Shown here piece by piece: positions 37,244-45,211 of a stretch of DNA of 64,000 nucleotides. This DNA is from Bacteriovoracia bacterium. Its GTDB lineage: Bacteria > Bdellovibrionota > Bacteriovoracia > Bacteriovoracales > Bacteriovoracaceae. A model generated the notes under the pieces. It did no database searches, was not told the origin of the DNA, and saw only the letters and a list, made by a program, of their open reading frames with translations. The stretch is taken from contig JAUIIL010000003.1 of the NCBI GenBank assembly GCA_030431635.1, forward strand, positions 310,001-374,000. Direction: 5' to 3'. Numbering within the stretch: position 1 is the first letter of the stretch; every line of letters begins with the position of its first letter. Position numbers and translations under genes: made by a program.

Positions 37244-37504
37244 ATGGCTGCAAAAAAAGCTACTAAGAAGAAAGCAACTAAGAAAAAAGTTGCAAAAAAA
37301 GCCACTAAAAAGAAAGCTACTAAAAAAGTAGCAAAGAAAGCAACTAAGAAAAAAGCTGCTAAAAAAGCTGCTAAAAAAGTTGCTAAGAAAGCAACTAAGA
37401 AAAAAGCGACTAAAAAAGTAGCAAAAAAAGCTACTAAGAAAAAAGCTGCTAAGAAAGTTGCTAAGAAAAAAGTAACAAGAAGAAAAGCTACTAAGAAAAA
37501 GTAA
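37244..37504 (+). CDS. Histone H1-like lysine/alanine-rich DNA-binding protein
   Basis: 86 residues, almost only Lys, Ala, Thr and Val in repeats such as KKATKKKA and KKVAKKA, with a strong ribosome site GGGAGG. This composition matches the bacterial H1-like proteins (Hc1/AlgP C-terminal type) thought to bind and compact DNA by charge. It has its own promoter region and a strong terminator, so it is probably an independent, possibly abundant transcript. The frame is supported by the ribosome site; the opposite-strand open frame (37216-37512) is only its mirror image. Confidence 0.85.
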   Translation: MAAKKATKKKATKKKVAKKATKKKATKKVAKKATKKKAAKKAAKKVAKKATKKKATKKVAKKATKKKAAKKVAKKKVTRRKATKKK

Positions 37505-37512
37505 TTTTTCAA

Positions 37513-37541
37513 AAAGCCCCTTTAAAAGGGGCTTTTTTTTT
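37513..37541 (+). terminator. Intrinsic terminator after the H1-like gene
   Basis: AAAAAGCCCC TTTAAAA GGGGCTTTTTTTTT: a G/C-rich stem of at least six pairs with a short loop, followed by a long T run. Confidence 0.92.
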
Positions 37542-37558
37542 ACTCCAAACTAAAATCC

Positions 37559-38149
37559 ATGATTAAAAAACTCAATTCAATATTTATCAGAGGTCTTATT
37601 GTTGTTCTTCCTGTTTCCTTGACAATATTTGTCATGGTCTGGTTGACGGCAAAAATGGAAAATCTTTTTGCCCCTCATGTGAAAACTCTTTTGGGGGATT
37701 TTTATTTTCCAGGTTTTGGTATCCTTATTACTTTTTTAGGAATTTTTTTAGTGGGTATTCTTGTTAGTAATTTTATCACAGGAAGAATTATTTCTTTCTT
37801 TACGACCCGCTTTGAAAAACTTCCTGTTGTAAAGGCCATTTATCGTCCCTTACGTGACTTTATTAGTCTATTAGGTGGGTCTGCCCACGAGGATTTAAAA
37901 AGAGTCGTCATTTTAGATTTTAAAGAAATGAATATTAAAGTCTTTGGACTTGTCACTCGTGATGTTTTTGATGATATTCCCAATCACAGTTTTGATGAAC
38001 AAACAATTGCTGTCTATATTCCTTTTAGTTATTTTTTTGGAGGTATTACTTTGTTTGTTCCTCGTTCAATTATTACTGAAGTTGATATCCCTGCAGATAT
38101 GGCTTTGCGATCTTCCTTGACTGGATGGATTAAAAACTCAGAGAAATAA
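37559..38149 (+). CDS. DUF502 family inner-membrane protein
   Basis: 196 residues. Two membrane segments near residues 11-33 (GLIVVLPVSLTIFVMVWLTA) and 55-77 are followed by a conserved soluble part with LPVVKAIYRPLRDFISLLGG and VYIPFSYFFGGITLFVPRS, typical of DUF502. The molecular function is unknown. It starts shortly after the H1 terminator and its end faces the convergent exported protein gene with only six bases between. Confidence 0.88.
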   Translation: MIKKLNSIFIRGLIVVLPVSLTIFVMVWLTAKMENLFAPHVKTLLGDFYFPGFGILITFLGIFLVGILVSNFITGRIISFFTTRFEKLPVVKAIYRPLRDFISLLGGSAHEDLKRVVILDFKEMNIKVFGLVTRDVFDDIPNHSFDEQTIAVYIPFSYFFGGITLFVPRSIITEVDIPADMALRSSLTGWIKNSEK

Positions 38150-38155
38150 AAATGC

Positions 38156-39298
38156 TTACAGCCGTGCTTTGGAGAAGAAATCCTTTAGATCAATAATTAT
38201 ACTTTGAGGGCGATAGATGTCCATGTTCATTAAAGGAGTGAAATCATCTTCTTCAAGACGAACATTACATACGTAGGTAAGAAGAATTTTTGTTCCAAGG
38301 CTAAAGGCTTTATGGGCTTTGGCAGCGTAACAGAAAAATTTTTCTCCATATTTTCGATCTCCCTTGAGCATTTCAGGATATTCAAAAATACGTTGAGGAG
38401 AGCTCCAAGGACCTTCTGGATTTGGGGAAAATTTGACGACAGCGTGTTTGGCATCGAACTGAGATTCTCCGTGGATCATAACCCATGTTTTAAGTTCTTT
38501 GTTGTAATGAACAGAGATCTCAGTAGAACCTTTTTCTTGGATAACGGCAGCATTTGTCCATTTTTCTGCATCATACTTGGATTTGCGAGAGAGGTATAAC
38601 AGCTTGGCTTGTGGATTTTTTTTGCCTAACTCTTCTAAATCACGAAGCTTGATTTGTCCAACAAGTAGGGAATGTTCTCCTTTATATTTTCCTCCATCAC
38701 GAACAGCATAAAATAATGCACTATTCTTTTGTTTTACAACTCCGATACCAGGGAAGGCAACTTTACTACGAGATAAAGAATAAATTTGAGTTTGCCATAA
38801 TCTTGGGTCATCACCTTCAACCCTCATTTTTGCAATATCGACTCCAGTGTAAACAAAACCATGCTTCTCAGAGCTTCCTACCTGGACGAGAGTAATGTAC
38901 ACATATCCCTTATGATAAAGTCCTCCTGCTGGCCAGTACTTGAATCCTTTTTTAAAAGGAAAAAATTCACCAGGCTGTTCCGTGTACATAGAGCGCCAAA
39001 AATAAGAAATATTGAATTCTTTTTCTTTTCTGGATGATGATATCCCTATACTATTTCCAATCATTTTTGTTTCTTGATTTCTTATATTCTGCTTTTTTCC
39101 TTTTCCTACAAAAGTATCTTGAAAAATCCAAAGAGTTTTTTTTCGGGGTAGTTCTATTGAATAAGCAGCGTCTGCTCCTTGCCACCCATCTTTGTATGAG
39201 AAAAAAGGCATAATGCATGACTTGGACTCAAATTCTAAAGCATGTCCGTTACTAAAAAAAATAAGCATTAAAAAAACGTATTTTCTAATATTTATCAA
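38156..39298 (-). CDS. Exported DUF4185-like protein, probable beta-propeller
   Basis: 380 residues from a TTG start, supported by AGGAG eight bases upstream; the next ATG would truncate the signal peptide. The signal peptide is cleaved near HALEF. Then GWQGADAAYSIELPRKKTLW and IFQDTFVGKG resemble the opening of DUF4185 proteins, whose fold is like the five-bladed propellers of glycoside hydrolases. Repeated blade-like segments follow (GGLYHKGYVYITLVQV, SALFYAVRDGG, TWVMIHGESQFDAKHAVVKF). A role in binding or cutting polysaccharide is possible but not shown. Confidence 0.65.
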   Translation of the reverse strand: MINIRKYVFLMLIFFSNGHALEFESKSCIMPFFSYKDGWQGADAAYSIELPRKKTLWIFQDTFVGKGKKQNIRNQETKMIGNSIGISSSRKEKEFNISYFWRSMYTEQPGEFFPFKKGFKYWPAGGLYHKGYVYITLVQVGSSEKHGFVYTGVDIAKMRVEGDDPRLWQTQIYSLSRSKVAFPGIGVVKQKNSALFYAVRDGGKYKGEHSLLVGQIKLRDLEELGKKNPQAKLLYLSRKSKYDAEKWTNAAVIQEKGSTEISVHYNKELKTWVMIHGESQFDAKHAVVKFSPNPEGPWSSPQRIFEYPEMLKGDRKYGEKFFCYAAKAHKAFSLGTKILLTYVCNVRLEEDDFTPLMNMDIYRPQSIIIDLKDFFSKARL

Positions 39299-39419
39299 TT
39301 GTCTTCTCCTGGCTCACTCCTACATTAAAGTGCCTAAAATGTTGATAGATATTTCAAGGTATTGAATTTTTAACCTATGGGATGTAAATATTTTCAAATA
39401 ATAAAATATATCATTAACT

Positions 39420-40673
39420 TTAAATACACTTTACTTCTGCAATTTCACTCCATTGTGTTGTATAGCGTTTACTTTTATATTCAGACTTCATCCTCCATTT
39501 ATTTTCAGTACCACAGGATGCACTTTTAATACTCAAAGAACCAAATTGCTGATTGATACGATCAAGAGATTTAATAAGCTTTGAGTTTTCCTGTTGTTGA
39601 AAAAAATCGAGTTGAATTTGGTTTTCTTGTATGAGGTGGGAGAGGATAACACCTGCTTTTTGATATTTATAACCTGGGCGATAAATGTCTTTCAAAACGT
39701 TATGAGCGCATTTGATCATTTTTAAAGTGTCATTAGTGGGATGAGGGAACTCAAAATGGGCATAACGACTATATTGAGAAGTATCTTGAAAAGGACTTGT
39801 TCTAATATAAAGACTTAAAAGTTTACAGCACGATTGTTGTTGCCTTAATTTTTCAGCAGCTTTTGTCACATAATTGGCAATTGCCTCTTGAAGTTCTTCT
39901 AAAGAGTAGACGCCTCTTCCAAAAGATCTTGTACTTGTAATCGCTTTTCTTTCTTGAATTGCATTCAAACCCAAGCAAGAGATTCCTCTTAATTCATCTT
40001 GAATTTGTCTCCCTGTTTTTGTGAGAGTTTTTTGAACGAGATATGTATTAGAGAAGTTCTTAAAATCGAGTGCGGTTTTAATATTAAAAGATCTTAGTTT
40101 GAGAGCTGATTTCCTCCCAATACCCCACAAACATTCTATGGGGAAATCTGCCATGAATTTCTCTTGAGTAACAATCGACTCAAGAAAACAAACTCCATTA
40201 AATAAGTGATTGTTCTTAGCGATTTGACCAGCCATTTTTGCCAAAACTTTTGTAGGAGCAATACCGACGGAAACCGGGATGCCAATATTTTGATAAATAG
40301 TTTTTTTTATTTTTTTCCCCCATGCTAAAAGCTCTTTTGAGCTGAATCCCTTTAAACAAAGAAAAGCTTCATCAATTGAATAGACCTCGATTTGAGGAGC
40401 CAGTGCTTCAAGCTCTCTCATTACTCTTTGGGAAACATCTTGGTAAAGGCAATAGTTGGAAGAAACACTTACTCCTCCTTTCGCTTCAAATTCTTTTTTA
40501 ACTTTAAAGTAAGCTCCTCCCATTGGTATACCTAACTCTTTTGCCTCTGTAGAACGTGAGATGATACAGCCATCATTATTGGATAGTACAATAAGAGGTT
40601 TTGTTCTTAGAGAGGGATTAAAAAGTCTTTCACAAGAAACATAGAAGCTATTGCAATCAACCAGAGCAAACAT
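39420..40673 (-). CDS. umuC: DNA polymerase V catalytic subunit UmuC (Y family)
   Basis: 417 residues, normal for UmuC. N-terminal MFALVDCNSFYVSCERLF and the metal-binding YSIDEAFL are intact, as are the helix-hairpin region (ECLWGIGRKSALKLRSF) and the C-terminal WRMKSEYKSKRYTTQWSEI. It copies past DNA lesions with UmuD'. Its start overlaps the umuD stop by one base. No mobile-element features flank it. Confidence 0.96.
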   Translation of the reverse strand: MFALVDCNSFYVSCERLFNPSLRTKPLIVLSNNDGCIISRSTEAKELGIPMGGAYFKVKKEFEAKGGVSVSSNYCLYQDVSQRVMRELEALAPQIEVYSIDEAFLCLKGFSSKELLAWGKKIKKTIYQNIGIPVSVGIAPTKVLAKMAGQIAKNNHLFNGVCFLESIVTQEKFMADFPIECLWGIGRKSALKLRSFNIKTALDFKNFSNTYLVQKTLTKTGRQIQDELRGISCLGLNAIQERKAITSTRSFGRGVYSLEELQEAIANYVTKAAEKLRQQQSCCKLLSLYIRTSPFQDTSQYSRYAHFEFPHPTNDTLKMIKCAHNVLKDIYRPGYKYQKAGVILSHLIQENQIQLDFFQQQENSKLIKSLDRINQQFGSLSIKSASCGTENKWRMKSEYKSKRYTTQWSEIAEVKCI

Positions 40674-41053
40674 TATCGAACCTTATGAATAATGCTTGTA
40701 ATAATTCCCCAAATTTCAAAATCACTTTCAGATGGAATGGTTTTGTCGGGATAGTTTTTATTATCCGCTCTCAGTAAAATTTGAGATCCATATACAATCA
40801 ATCGTCTTACTATAAGTTCTCCATCAAAAAAAATAACGATGAGAGAGTTTTTTGTAGCTTTTAAAGAGCGATCGATAACAAGAATAGCTCCAGGTTGGAT
40901 TGTAGGGAACATAGAATTTCCTTTGGCCCTCATAAAAAACGTCGAACTCGCTCTAGAGATAAGGTATTCATCTAGAGATAAACTTCTTTCAAAAAAATCA
41001 TCGCCAGGGCTAGGAAATCCTGTGGCCCGAAGTGGTGTGTGAGAGTTAAGCAT
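40673..41053 (-). CDS. umuD: UmuD-like protein with altered cleavage dyad
   Basis: 126 residues; ATG with AGGA upstream, and an in-frame TAG four codons earlier excludes a longer form. RATGFPSPGDDFFERSLSLD aligns with the UmuD cleavage region, and the nucleophile is present (KGNSMFP, Ser47). The partner lysine is missing: the DGEFTVKKL segment of E. coli reads DGELIVRRL, with Arg83 at the catalytic position. The cleavable arm is only 11 residues, against 24 in E. coli. It may therefore not self-cleave normally and could act in a UmuD'-like form from the start. It is translationally coupled to umuC. Confidence 0.9.
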   Translation of the reverse strand: MLNSHTPLRATGFPSPGDDFFERSLSLDEYLISRASSTFFMRAKGNSMFPTIQPGAILVIDRSLKATKNSLIVIFFDGELIVRRLIVYGSQILLRADNKNYPDKTIPSESDFEIWGIITSIIHKVR

Positions 41054-41087
41054 ACTTATTTCCTATTTTTTCACTCTATTTTATAAT

Positions 41088-41104
41088 CCGTAACTTTTCC
41101 GTAA
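41088..41104 (-). promoter_or_regulatory. Direct repeat upstream of umuDC, possible operator
   Basis: On the minus strand TTACGG occurs twice with an 11-base period (TTACGG-N5-TTACGG, 35 bases before the umuD ATG), next to an AT-rich stretch that could be the -10 region. Spacing of one helical turn and location suggest a regulator site. It does not match the E. coli LexA box. Confidence 0.35.
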
Positions 41105-41169
41105 TTATCAAGTGGTTTCTCTTGAATTGTTTTTAAAATCCTTTTATTTCAAATAGTTAATGCATTGTT

Positions 41170-41193
41170 GAATGTTAAGAGAATATGACATTC
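41170..41193 (+). repeat. Inverted repeat upstream of the small exported protein
   Basis: GAATGT (41170-41175) and ACATTC (41188-41193) form a perfect six-base dyad with a 12-base spacer, about 90 bases before the ATG. It could be an operator, but the length is modest. Confidence 0.3.
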
Positions 41194-41281
41194 ATTTGAC
41201 AGAGTAATGACAAATCAAAAGCAAAGAAGAAGCATAATCAATACAAGAATTAATGGGAACAAACATTTAGAGGAGGTCCCT

Positions 41282-41431
41282 ATGAAAATTTTAGTAGCTT
41301 TGGCCCTAACAACTTTAATCAGCGCGAGTGCTTTTGCTTGTAGTGGTAATAAAGATAACAAGGAGGATAAGAAAGAAACAAAAGCAACGACGATGGTTAT
41401 TAAACCGCCTGTCTATTCAGAAAGGTTATAA
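41282..41431 (+). CDS. Small exported protein, 49 residues
   Basis: A perfect AGGAGGT ribosome site (41271-41277) fixes the ATG at 41282, not the ATG at 41207 which opens the same frame. The product is a signal peptide (hydrophobic core to ISASAFA) followed by C-S-G-N and a short Lys/Asp/Glu-rich tail. The Cys right after the cleavage site could be lipidated, though AFAC is not a standard lipobox. The mature part would be only about 30 residues. Function unknown. It is followed by a stem-loop with a C-rich loop and a strong terminator. Confidence 0.75.
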   Translation: MKILVALALTTLISASAFACSGNKDNKEDKKETKATTMVIKPPVYSERL

Positions 41432-41434
41432 ATA

Positions 41435-41549
41435 TTTTTCTGGTCGTTTTCCCTAACTCCCTCTCCCTTCCTAACTGACCAGAAAAAAGAAGTAAGACCC
41501 AAACCCCTCCATGAAAAAAAGGCCCTCTTAATGAGGGCTTTTTTCATGG
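41435..41549 (+). ncRNA. Candidate 3'-UTR-derived small RNA with C-rich loop
   Basis: Four bases after the stop codon of the small exported protein, TTTTTCTGGTC (41435-41445) pairs with GACCAGAAAAA (41477-41487). The 31-base loop is all pyrimidine-rich with several TCCC blocks (CTCCCTCTCCCTTCC). A linker with ACCCCTCC (about 41503-41510) and a strong terminator follow. C-rich single-stranded motifs in small RNAs often pair with Shine-Dalgarno sequences. This is a structural prediction only. Confidence 0.4.
41509..41549. terminator. Bidirectional intrinsic terminator
   Basis: CCATGAAAAAA-GGCCCTC on the left pairs with GAGGGC-TTTTTTCATGG on the right around a short TTAAT loop. A runs before and T runs after the G/C core let it stop transcription from both sides. 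The stem includes the stop codon of the convergent HExxH-protein gene. Confidence 0.9.
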
Positions 41550-43742
41550 GTCGAAACAATGTCCGTTTTCACAAACAATATAATCTTCATAGATGCTGGC
41601 CCCAAATTTCCAAACGCTTTTAAGATACTTGAGATAAAATCTTAAAGCTCCGAAGTGAAGCTCTTGAGCATAATGATAGGCCTCATGAGAAAGGAGATCG
41701 ACTGAATTAAAACGAGTGCTCTCTTGGATACTAACATTACCTGCGACTTCAAAGCTTACATTATTAATGACTTTTGAATATAAAGAATCCTTTCTCCAGA
41801 TAACTCTGTCAAAATGCTCTTTATTCATGACAAGAAGTTCACTGGAATAAGCACGCTCAGATATTGCTGGGTTATGAGTGCTTTCTGCATATTGATTAAG
41901 GTTTTCCTGAGTCACTAAATCTCTAGGGTCATACCTAAAACCTAAGATGAGAATTTTAACACCTGCCAAAGCAGCACCATAAAGAACTCCCTCCTTAATC
42001 CCTTTGAGAGCATCTCCATTATCAAGGACAGCAATAACCAATCCTCTTACTGAAGAATGAAAGGAAGTTTGAGCTATTTCGATGAGAGCATTAGCAAAAT
42101 TTTGATCCATTCCTTTAACTGTGTAATGAGAAAAGCCCACAGGTAGTTGAAGAAGCAAAGCTTGATAGACACCTCCCGTGATAATTCCAAGATCTATCGG
42201 GCGTCCAGTCATGAGTGCCTGGAAACCTCCAGAGACTCCTCCAACAAAAAGAGAGTGAGCAAGTTGTCCTGATAAATATCCAGCGGCCAATGCCGAGCCC
42301 ATGAGAATTCTTTTAGGAGATTTTTTTATTTCATTAATCCATTGGCTTCCGTAATGAAGGGAATTCAAAGAATCAAATACAAGAGAGTAGGTAACAACAC
42401 CTCCAAAAGGGCCAATGAGTTGAGAAACAAGAAGAGAGCTAAGAGAACTTAAAATTGTTTGATAAGTAAAAGTTCTTTTTAAAAACTGAGTTGTATTAAA
42501 TACAATCTTTCCTAGTCCTGTTGTATTGAGTTTCTTGGCGTTTCCTTGTGAGGTAACAAAAAGATCTTCTCTAAACCAAGGAGAGTCAGGGAAATATTTC
42601 AAGAGTGCCGGAGTTAAGCGAATAACTTCATCTTTAGTGGGAAGTTTCCCTTCAAATGAAAGAGTACTTTTTTGAGAAAAGAGGTCTTTATTTTTGCCCA
42701 ACCATAACCTTGCTCTTTGAATAATAGCAGGGTTCTTTTGGTTTAAAAGGTAGGCGAGTTGAAAATCTCGGTAGGACTGCAAAACTTTTTCAGTATGAAT
42801 GAAAATTTGAGTTGGAGTGAGAAAAAGTGCTTGAATGCCAGGGAAGATTTCTTCTTTGTGAACAACGACTTCTGGATAGCGCTTTATTAAATAAAGAAAA
42901 AAAGCGTTTTTATTACTTGCTCGGTAAATGCTTCTGTAGAGAGGGATTACCTGCTGTCGGATTTTTTGACGCTCTTTCTTAAAAGGTTGAGTTGAGTACT
43001 GAGGAAAAAGAGAAATTCCAATAGGCCGACGCGGATTGTATCTCATTTCAAAAAGATTTTGAGTTTGGTATTTTTTTGAGTCTTTGGTTTCAAGTGAAAG
43101 GAGGTTTCTTGCAAAAAGGCTTTGATAGGAGAGAGTTATTTTCTTTATTTCCCTAAGGCGGATTCGTTTCATTTTTTGAACAGTGAGCCGCTTTGTGAGA
43201 TAGGATGGCAAATACTTTTTTTTCATGAGATAGCACAGTAAGTTTTCTCCATCTGGATGGCGCACTATTTTGTTAAATTTTTCAATTAATCTTAAGCGTC
43301 TAAGTCTAGATAAGCGTCCTTTTTTAAGCAAGGAAAGAGAGATAGATTCTGCTTGAAAGTCTGAATTGTAATTTTGGGCAACAAGAAGACTTATTTCTTT
43401 CGGGTAGGGAGTTTTTAGTTTTTTGATAAAACGGTATAGACTTTCAAAGTTTTCAATTGGTTTTTCTTGAAGGATGTTTTTAAGACGATTGAGATTCTGG
43501 AGGTCATGATGTTTGAAAAGAATATCAGAAACCTGGTCGATCAGATCATCGACCAATAACTCAAGTCTTTTGTGAGTGTAAGGATGAAGAGCAGAGTTTT
43601 GAGAGTCAATGTCCTCTAAAGCTCCACTTCGAGAACTCTGTAGGAGAAATTCGATATAAGAGTCGTTGTCTAAGTGAAATTGAGGCGAAGAAAAAGCCCA
43701 TAAGATTTTGGTAAAAAATAAAACAATAAAAAAAACTCTCAC
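41544..43742 (-). CDS. Exported protein with C-terminal HExxH motif, putative metallopeptidase
   Basis: 732 residues from a GTG start with GGGAG upstream. Signal peptide near residues 1-17. The first 400 residues are basic and helical with no recognised domain. A glycine/alanine-rich hydrophobic zone follows (about 425-600; for example ALAAGYLSGQLAHSLFVGG and GVLYGAALAGVKILILGF). Near the C-terminus SHEAYHYAQ gives H686-E-A-Y-H690, the zinc-binding motif of many metallopeptidases, with Glu719 (IYEDY) as a possible third ligand. Other reading: a structural protein with a chance HExxH. Divergent from the exported-protein genes that begin at 43912. Confidence 0.6.
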   Translation of the reverse strand: MRVFFIVLFFTKILWAFSSPQFHLDNDSYIEFLLQSSRSGALEDIDSQNSALHPYTHKRLELLVDDLIDQVSDILFKHHDLQNLNRLKNILQEKPIENFESLYRFIKKLKTPYPKEISLLVAQNYNSDFQAESISLSLLKKGRLSRLRRLRLIEKFNKIVRHPDGENLLCYLMKKKYLPSYLTKRLTVQKMKRIRLREIKKITLSYQSLFARNLLSLETKDSKKYQTQNLFEMRYNPRRPIGISLFPQYSTQPFKKERQKIRQQVIPLYRSIYRASNKNAFFLYLIKRYPEVVVHKEEIFPGIQALFLTPTQIFIHTEKVLQSYRDFQLAYLLNQKNPAIIQRARLWLGKNKDLFSQKSTLSFEGKLPTKDEVIRLTPALLKYFPDSPWFREDLFVTSQGNAKKLNTTGLGKIVFNTTQFLKRTFTYQTILSSLSSLLVSQLIGPFGGVVTYSLVFDSLNSLHYGSQWINEIKKSPKRILMGSALAAGYLSGQLAHSLFVGGVSGGFQALMTGRPIDLGIITGGVYQALLLQLPVGFSHYTVKGMDQNFANALIEIAQTSFHSSVRGLVIAVLDNGDALKGIKEGVLYGAALAGVKILILGFRYDPRDLVTQENLNQYAESTHNPAISERAYSSELLVMNKEHFDRVIWRKDSLYSKVINNVSFEVAGNVSIQESTRFNSVDLLSHEAYHYAQELHFGALRFYLKYLKSVWKFGASIYEDYIVCENGHCFDP

Positions 43743-43911
43743 CCTAAACTCCCTATTTAATTATAAAAAATAACGAGAATGATGGTAAGTTTAGTTGGAT
43801 AATGTAAGATATACACGGACCAAGTGTGAAAAAAGTTCACTCTCTCAGTGTGGGAGAGAACTGCTGCTTATTTTATTGCGCATGGCGCCATTGGTCTTGT
43901 ATAAGATTCCT

Positions 43912-45201
43912 ATGAAATTTCTCATTCTACTCGTCATGTTGTCATACAGCTTTGCAAGCGACTTTCCTTTTGCTGGAATCCATTCTCTATTTAATCGCAA
44001 ATACGATCAGTGTTCTCACTTTTCAGAATCTCTCCCTTTGATTTTGAAGAAGATGGAAATGGCCACTACAAACTTGGAGTTCAAAAACGCTCTTCACAGA
44101 AACGTTATAAAAAATTTAGTCTCCTTAAAAGTGCCTCTTGTTCAAGATGTCAATAACAGTCACTTTAGGGAAGAGTATTTCTCAGATTATCTAAAAATTC
44201 TCTTTGGAAAGGGCGCTGATGACATAACTGAACTCAAAGAGATACTTAAGCTGCTTCAAAAAGAAGAATTGAACCGGGATGAGCTGAGAAATTTTATTCA
44301 AGAAAAATCGAAAGGAAATATAAAAGCTATTTTCTATGATGAAATAGAAGCTTTTGCTAAGAAAACACCATCTCTTAACGGCCAGGGGATTAATTTTCGG
44401 ATTAAAAAAAATGGAGAAATTTCTAACGAACTCTATTTCAGGCTTTATGCTTTAGGGAGCATTCCTATCATTGATCACCATGATATTATCTCTCACCTCT
44501 CCCTCTCTAGGATAGAGTCACTACAAAGAGCAACTAAGAAGTTATCAACCCTTTATGTGGGCCAACCTCCTCAGAGTGAAATGTTGCGGTTTTATCAAAT
44601 GCTCATTTATAGAATTTGGGGAGGATTACAAGAGAAGCTTATTTATCTGAAAAATCGTGCTGGAGTAGTGGAGAGTTATGACTATATTGGAGGTTTTACT
44701 CCAGTCAGTATTGGTATGATCCACTGGGCCAGTCAAAACTTTGAGTTTGAAAAAGTTTTTAATCTCGACCCGATATGGAGCTCGTTTCTAGGAAGTAAAA
44801 ACTTTTACCTTTCAGCGTTTCATGGAGAAGCTAGTGAATTAGAAAGTGCCAAAAAGCTTAAAGTTTTTTTTGAAGAACACTCTTTTCCTACGGATAAAGA
44901 AGGTTTTATTAAGAATTTTGAAAATATAAAAAAGAGTTACAAATGGCTCCTAGAAAATGCTGGGGCCGGTGTTAAACGTACTTATGAAGAAGCGTTTATG
45001 AGTAAAGGAGTGGAGGGGCTTAAAAACCCAATTGAAATTTTTAAAGATAATATGGTGAATGGCTATAATTCTCATGCACTATTTGAAAGTCATCCCATCC
45101 TACAAAACTTTTTAAGTACTGATAAGCAAGCTCACTTTTGGTCGTTACATATTGATGTCCTTTTAGAGCTGTTAGAGAAACAAATAAAGGTCGAATATTA
45201 G
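43912..45201 (+). CDS. Exported protein of unknown function
   Basis: 429 residues from the ATG at 43912, which opens a good signal peptide (KFLILLVMLSYSFAS); the frame also opens at a TTG at 43795, which would bury it. The ribosome site is weak. The mature protein is mainly helical, with a conserved-looking IPIIDHHDIISHLSLSRIES segment around residues 182-201. No domain recognised. The next gene follows after ten bases, so it probably shares a transcript with the methyltransferase-fold protein. Confidence 0.6.
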   Translation: MKFLILLVMLSYSFASDFPFAGIHSLFNRKYDQCSHFSESLPLILKKMEMATTNLEFKNALHRNVIKNLVSLKVPLVQDVNNSHFREEYFSDYLKILFGKGADDITELKEILKLLQKEELNRDELRNFIQEKSKGNIKAIFYDEIEAFAKKTPSLNGQGINFRIKKNGEISNELYFRLYALGSIPIIDHHDIISHLSLSRIESLQRATKKLSTLYVGQPPQSEMLRFYQMLIYRIWGGLQEKLIYLKNRAGVVESYDYIGGFTPVSIGMIHWASQNFEFEKVFNLDPIWSSFLGSKNFYLSAFHGEASELESAKKLKVFFEEHSFPTDKEGFIKNFENIKKSYKWLLENAGAGVKRTYEEAFMSKGVEGLKNPIEIFKDNMVNGYNSHALFESHPILQNFLSTDKQAHFWSLHIDVLLELLEKQIKVEY

Positions 45202-45211
45202 TTGAGGGCTT

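Noticed and set aside
36943-37266. Open frame of 107 codons between clpA and the H1-like gene
   Set aside because: It starts inside the clpA terminator, is low-complexity at its start, has no ribosome site, and runs into the H1-like gene in another frame.
37216-37512. Open frame opposite the H1-like gene encoding Phe/Leu/Ala-rich repeats
   Set aside because: It is the complement of the Lys/Ala repeat gene; the plus strand has the ribosome site, promoter and terminator.
39420-41053. umuDC as part of a plasmid or prophage insertion
   Set aside because: No integrase, transposase, terminal repeats or tRNA gene nearby, and base composition is like the neighbours.
41207-41281. Longer form of the 49-residue exported protein
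   Set aside because: The upstream ATG has no ribosome site and would bury the signal peptide; AGGAGGT lies just before the ATG at 41282.
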